Positions 6,641 through 8,973 of a DNA stretch of 8,973 nucleotides are shown here, piece after piece (position 1 is the stretch's first letter; each line of letters starts with the position of its first letter). A model generated the notes under the pieces. The model ran no database searches. It saw only the letters and a list, made by a program, of their open reading frames with translations, and had not been told where the DNA came from. The stretch spans positions 1-8,973 of the forward strand of contig JADZDV010000513.1 in assembly GCA_020850915.1 (NCBI GenBank), read 5' to 3'. Both the position numbers and the translations under genes were made by a program. This stretch comes from Chloroflexota bacterium (GTDB taxonomy: Bacteria > Chloroflexota > UBA6077 > JADZDV01).

Positions 6641-7651
6641 ATGCGCGTTCTTGTCACCGGCGGCGCCGGCTACATCGGCAGTGTCGTCGTGGAAGAGCTG
6701 TTACGACGCGATCACGAGGTCGTCGTGTACGACAGCCTCTACAAGGGCCATCGCCAGGCGGTGGCCGAAGGCGCCGACTTCATCCAGGGCGACCTGCTCG
6801 ACACAGACCTGCTCCGCGCCACCCTGAGCGAGCGGGGCGTCGAGGCGGCCGTTCACATGGCGGCCGACTCGCTCGTCGGCGAGTCCGTCGAGCAGCCGGG
6901 CAAGTACTACCGGAACAACGTCGTCGCCAGCCTGAACCTCGCGAACGGTCTGGTAGAGCTGGGCATCACGCGGCTGGTGCTCTCCTCCACCGCCGCCGTC
7001 TATGGCGAGCCGGCGAAGCAGCCGATCGAGGAGAGCGACCCCACCGGGCCAACTAACACCTACGGCGAGACCAAGCTCGCCTTCGAGCGGGCGCTCCACT
7101 GGTACGGCCAGGCCCACGGCCTCCGCTACGCCAGCCTGCGGTACTTCAACGCGGCCGGCGCCAGTGCGGAGCACGGCGAGGACCACACCCCGGAGTCCCA
7201 CCTGATCCCGATCGTGCTCCAGACCGCGGCCGGCCAGCGCCCGTACGTGACAGTCTTCGGCGACGACTACCCGACCCGGGACGGCACCTGCGTGCGGGAC
7301 TACATCCACGTCGTGGACCTGGCCCGCGCCCACGTGCTGGCGCTCGAGGCGCTGCACCGTCAGCCGGCGCCGGCCGGCGCGATCGGCTTCACCTACAACC
7401 TGGGCCGCGGCGGCGGCGGCTACACGGTGCGAGAGGTGATCGACGCGGCGCGGCGCGTGACCGGGCGAGACATCCCGGTCCAGGTGGGAGCGCGCCGCGC
7501 GGGCGACCCGGCCGTGCTGGTCGCCAGTTCAGAGCGCATCCGGCGAGAGCTGGGCTGGCGACCGGAGCGGCAGGATCTCGGGGTCATCGTGGAGTCAGCC
7601 TGGCGCTGGCTGCTGGGCCATCCCCATGGCTACGGCGAGGCGTTGCCATGA
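6641..7651 (+). CDS. galE: UDP-glucose 4-epimerase
   Basis: 336 residues, the usual GalE length. It is an extended short-chain dehydrogenase/reductase that interconverts UDP-glucose and UDP-galactose through a transient 4-keto sugar on tightly bound NAD+, in the cytoplasm. The Rossmann motif is GGAGYIG at 7-13, immediately after the first strand, and D31 (VYDS) should hold the adenosine ribose. The catalytic triad is present: S116 in LSSTAAVYG, and Y141 and K145 in TYGETK. The offset from E. coli S124/Y149/K153 is a constant 8. LRYFNAAGAS and the DGTCVRDYIHVVDLA motif after it are typical of GalE. The start is placed at the ATG at 6641 because the Rossmann strand begins at residue 2. The 3' end is followed after 56 bp by the ThDP enzyme gene. 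It follows the penicillin-binding protein, so a role in supplying surface glycans is plausible but unproven. A related UDP-sugar epimerase is the only real alternative. Confidence 0.95.
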   Translation: MRVLVTGGAGYIGSVVVEELLRRDHEVVVYDSLYKGHRQAVAEGADFIQGDLLDTDLLRATLSERGVEAAVHMAADSLVGESVEQPGKYYRNNVVASLNLANGLVELGITRLVLSSTAAVYGEPAKQPIEESDPTGPTNTYGETKLAFERALHWYGQAHGLRYASLRYFNAAGASAEHGEDHTPESHLIPIVLQTAAGQRPYVTVFGDDYPTRDGTCVRDYIHVVDLARAHVLALEALHRQPAPAGAIGFTYNLGRGGGGYTVREVIDAARRVTGRDIPVQVGARRAGDPAVLVASSERIRRELGWRPERQDLGVIVESAWRWLLGHPHGYGEALP

Positions 7652-7672
7652 CTCCCAGTGCGCGCCGGCACC

Positions 7673-7678
7673 TATAAT
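7673..7678 (+). promoter_or_regulatory. candidate -10 box (TATAAT) for the ThDP enzyme gene
   Basis: A perfect TATAAT hexamer sits in otherwise GC-rich DNA, 21 bp after the galE stop codon and 29 bp before the next start. No good -35 box stands at the ideal distance: ATGACT is 19 nt upstream, and TTGCCA is 24 nt upstream. It suggests the ThDP gene can be transcribed independently of galE. Confidence 0.45.
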
Positions 7679-7690
7679 CGCCCCATTCGA

Positions 7691-7697
7691 GGTGGAG
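7691..7697 (+). promoter_or_regulatory. ribosome binding site of the ThDP enzyme gene
   Basis: GGTGGAG lies 10 nt before the ATG at 7708. A GTG follows directly as codon 2, so the exact first codon could be either, with a difference of one residue. Confidence 0.5.
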
Positions 7698-7707
7698 AAC
7701 GCGACCG

Positions 7708-8973
7708 ATGGTGAGACTCAGCGGCAAGCGGGCACTGATGGAGCAGCTCATCGCCGATGGGCACACGTACATCTTCGGGAACCCGGGCACGACCGAGCAG
7801 GCGTTCCAGGACATCCTGCAGGAGTACCCGGCGCTGCGCTTCACCCTCGGCCTGCACGAAGGCGCGGTGGTCAGCATGGCGGATGCCTATGCTCGCGGCA
7901 CTGGCCGGCCAGCATTCGTGGAGCTGCACATCGCGCCCGGTCTCGGCAACGGCATCGGCATGATCAACAACGCCCTCCAGGGCGGCTCGCCGCTGGTGAT
8001 CTACGTCGGCCAGTCCTCCACCGAGGCGCTCTTCCAGCAGCCGCACCTCTCCGGCCAGCTCGTCGAAATGGCCCGTCCGGTCACCAAGTGGGCGTACGAA
8101 GTGCTGCACGCCAACGACGTGCCCCAGGCGCTCCGCCGCGCCCACAAGATCGCCATGACGCCGCCGATGGGCCCGGTCGTCCTGTCTGTCCCGATCGACG
8201 TGATGGACGGAGAGGCCGACGTGGAGATCGCGCCCACCTCCTACGTGCGCTCACGTGCGCGGCCCGAGGCCGGGGCGGTGCGCGAGGCGGCGGAGCAGCT
8301 CCTCAGCGCGCAGCAGCCGCGATTGATCCTCGGCCAGCAGGTAGCCGTGGCCGGCGCCCAGGAGGAGGTGGGGACGGTTGCCCGCTTGCTTGGCGCGCCG
8401 ATCCACCGGATTTTCACCTCAGAGCCGGTCACGCTCCCGGACGAGCCGCTCGCCGCCAGCGGCGTCCCGTTCCAGGGCGGCCAGGCCGTGGCGCGGATGT
8501 TCGCCGACTGCGACGCGCTGCTCTCGGTCGGCGCTCAATTGTTCCGGGTTGTCTTCCCAGACCCGCGGAACCCGTTGCCGCCGAGCACGCGGGTGATCCA
8601 CCTGGACGGCTCGCCCTGGGAGATCGGCAAGAACCTGCCCAACGTCCTCGGCATCCAGGCGGACGTGAAGGTCGCCCTCCAGGAGCTGATCGAGGAGATC
8701 CAGCGGCTCCAGACGCCCGCCCAGGCAGAGCAGGCGCGCGCCCGGGGCGAGGCGCTGGCGGCAAGTCTGCGCGAGCGCCGCGAAAAGCAGCTCGCGGCAG
8801 ACCGCGACCGCTGGGACGCCAGCCCGATCAGCGTGCCGCGTCTGATGAGCGCGGTAGTGGATGCGCTGCCGCCCAACGCCATCGTCTTCGCCGAGGCTAG
8901 CACGTCGAGTCGGGTGCTCGAGCGTTACCTGCGCGCCCGACCCGGCGACTTCTATACCTCCCGCGGTGGCGGG
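7708..8973 (+). CDS. thiamine-diphosphate-dependent enzyme, benzoylformate decarboxylase/acetolactate synthase-like, 3' partial
   Basis: 422 codons without a stop up to the window edge; family members are about 530-570 residues. The N-terminal pyrimidine-binding domain (about 1-170) has GNPGTTE at 24-30 and the cofactor-activating glutamate E51 in LHEGAVVSMADAYAR. H74 lies in ELHIAPGLGNGIG and matches the catalytic histidine of benzoylformate decarboxylase (H70), at the same 23-residue distance from the glutamate. The central Rossmann-like domain is at about 190-335, and a charged helical linker runs at about 335-368. The C-terminal diphosphate domain begins at about 370, with STSSRV at 398 and SRGGG at the very end. 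The GDG...N magnesium/diphosphate motif lies beyond the window. The family decarboxylates or ligates 2-oxo acids in the cytoplasm. The match to benzoylformate decarboxylase at the His and NPG sites makes a 2-oxoacid decarboxylase the best guess, but the substrate is not determined. Confidence 0.9.
   Translation, partial: MVRLSGKRALMEQLIADGHTYIFGNPGTTEQAFQDILQEYPALRFTLGLHEGAVVSMADAYARGTGRPAFVELHIAPGLGNGIGMINNALQGGSPLVIYVGQSSTEALFQQPHLSGQLVEMARPVTKWAYEVLHANDVPQALRRAHKIAMTPPMGPVVLSVPIDVMDGEADVEIAPTSYVRSRARPEAGAVREAAEQLLSAQQPRLILGQQVAVAGAQEEVGTVARLLGAPIHRIFTSEPVTLPDEPLAASGVPFQGGQAVARMFADCDALLSVGAQLFRVVFPDPRNPLPPSTRVIHLDGSPWEIGKNLPNVLGIQADVKVALQELIEEIQRLQTPAQAEQARARGEALAASLRERREKQLAADRDRWDASPISVPRLMSAVVDALPPNAIVFAEASTSSRVLERYLRARPGDFYTSRGGG

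Noticed and set aside
7626..8900. 424-codon plus-strand frame overlapping the end of galE and the ThDP gene
   Set aside because: It is out of frame with the ThDP enzyme, whose reading from 7708 stays open to the window end and carries the family motifs.
1..8973. A defence, mobile-element or secretion system in the window
   Set aside because: I searched the genes and gaps for nucleases, transposases, integrases, toxins and repeat arrays and found none. The gene set looks like ordinary chromosomal metabolism and envelope functions.

Overview
The window is high-GC bacterial chromosome (roughly two-thirds G+C by eye, with strong third-position GC bias that opens long shadow frames). It carries six protein-coding genes, two of them cut by the window edges, and no RNA gene, insertion sequence, CRISPR array or phage gene that I can see. 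A lipid-anchored, MecA-like penicillin-binding protein and AGGAG-type ribosome binding sites fit a high-GC bacterium such as a Chloroflexota or actinobacterial relative. That placement is inference; no marker gene settles it.

Left part (1-1113, +): the C-terminal 370 residues of an M20 zinc peptidase/deacylase of the ArgE/DapE type, with its metal ligands intact. It converges on a two-gene minus-strand unit (4037 down to 1162). Both genes of that unit encode proteins of about 460 residues, each made of three tandem RidA (YjgF/YER057c/UK114) domains. All six domains have lost the arginine that makes classical RidA an imine deaminase. At least five of the six also share an extra segment of about 25 residues between the two halves of the fold. 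Both genes appear to start at a GTG preceded by a strong Shine-Dalgarno, downstream of the first in-frame ATG. An 11-bp perfect inverted repeat lies between them and overlaps the stop codon of the first gene. This pair is the most unusual content of the window.

Right part (4142-8973, +): a divergent intergenic region of 104 bp leads to a lipoprotein class B penicillin-binding protein with an NTF2-like (MecA-type) N-terminal domain and intact SxxK, SxN and KTG motifs. A gene-free stretch of 312 bp with small repeats follows, then galE (UDP-glucose 4-epimerase). After 56 bp holding a perfect TATAAT comes the start of a thiamine-diphosphate enzyme of the benzoylformate decarboxylase/acetolactate synthase superfamily, running off the window at 8973.

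The penicillin-binding protein and GalE both serve the cell envelope (peptidoglycan cross-linking, supply of UDP-galactose for surface glycans). The M20, RidA and ThDP genes look like small-molecule catabolism or detoxification, but the sequence does not reveal a common substrate.
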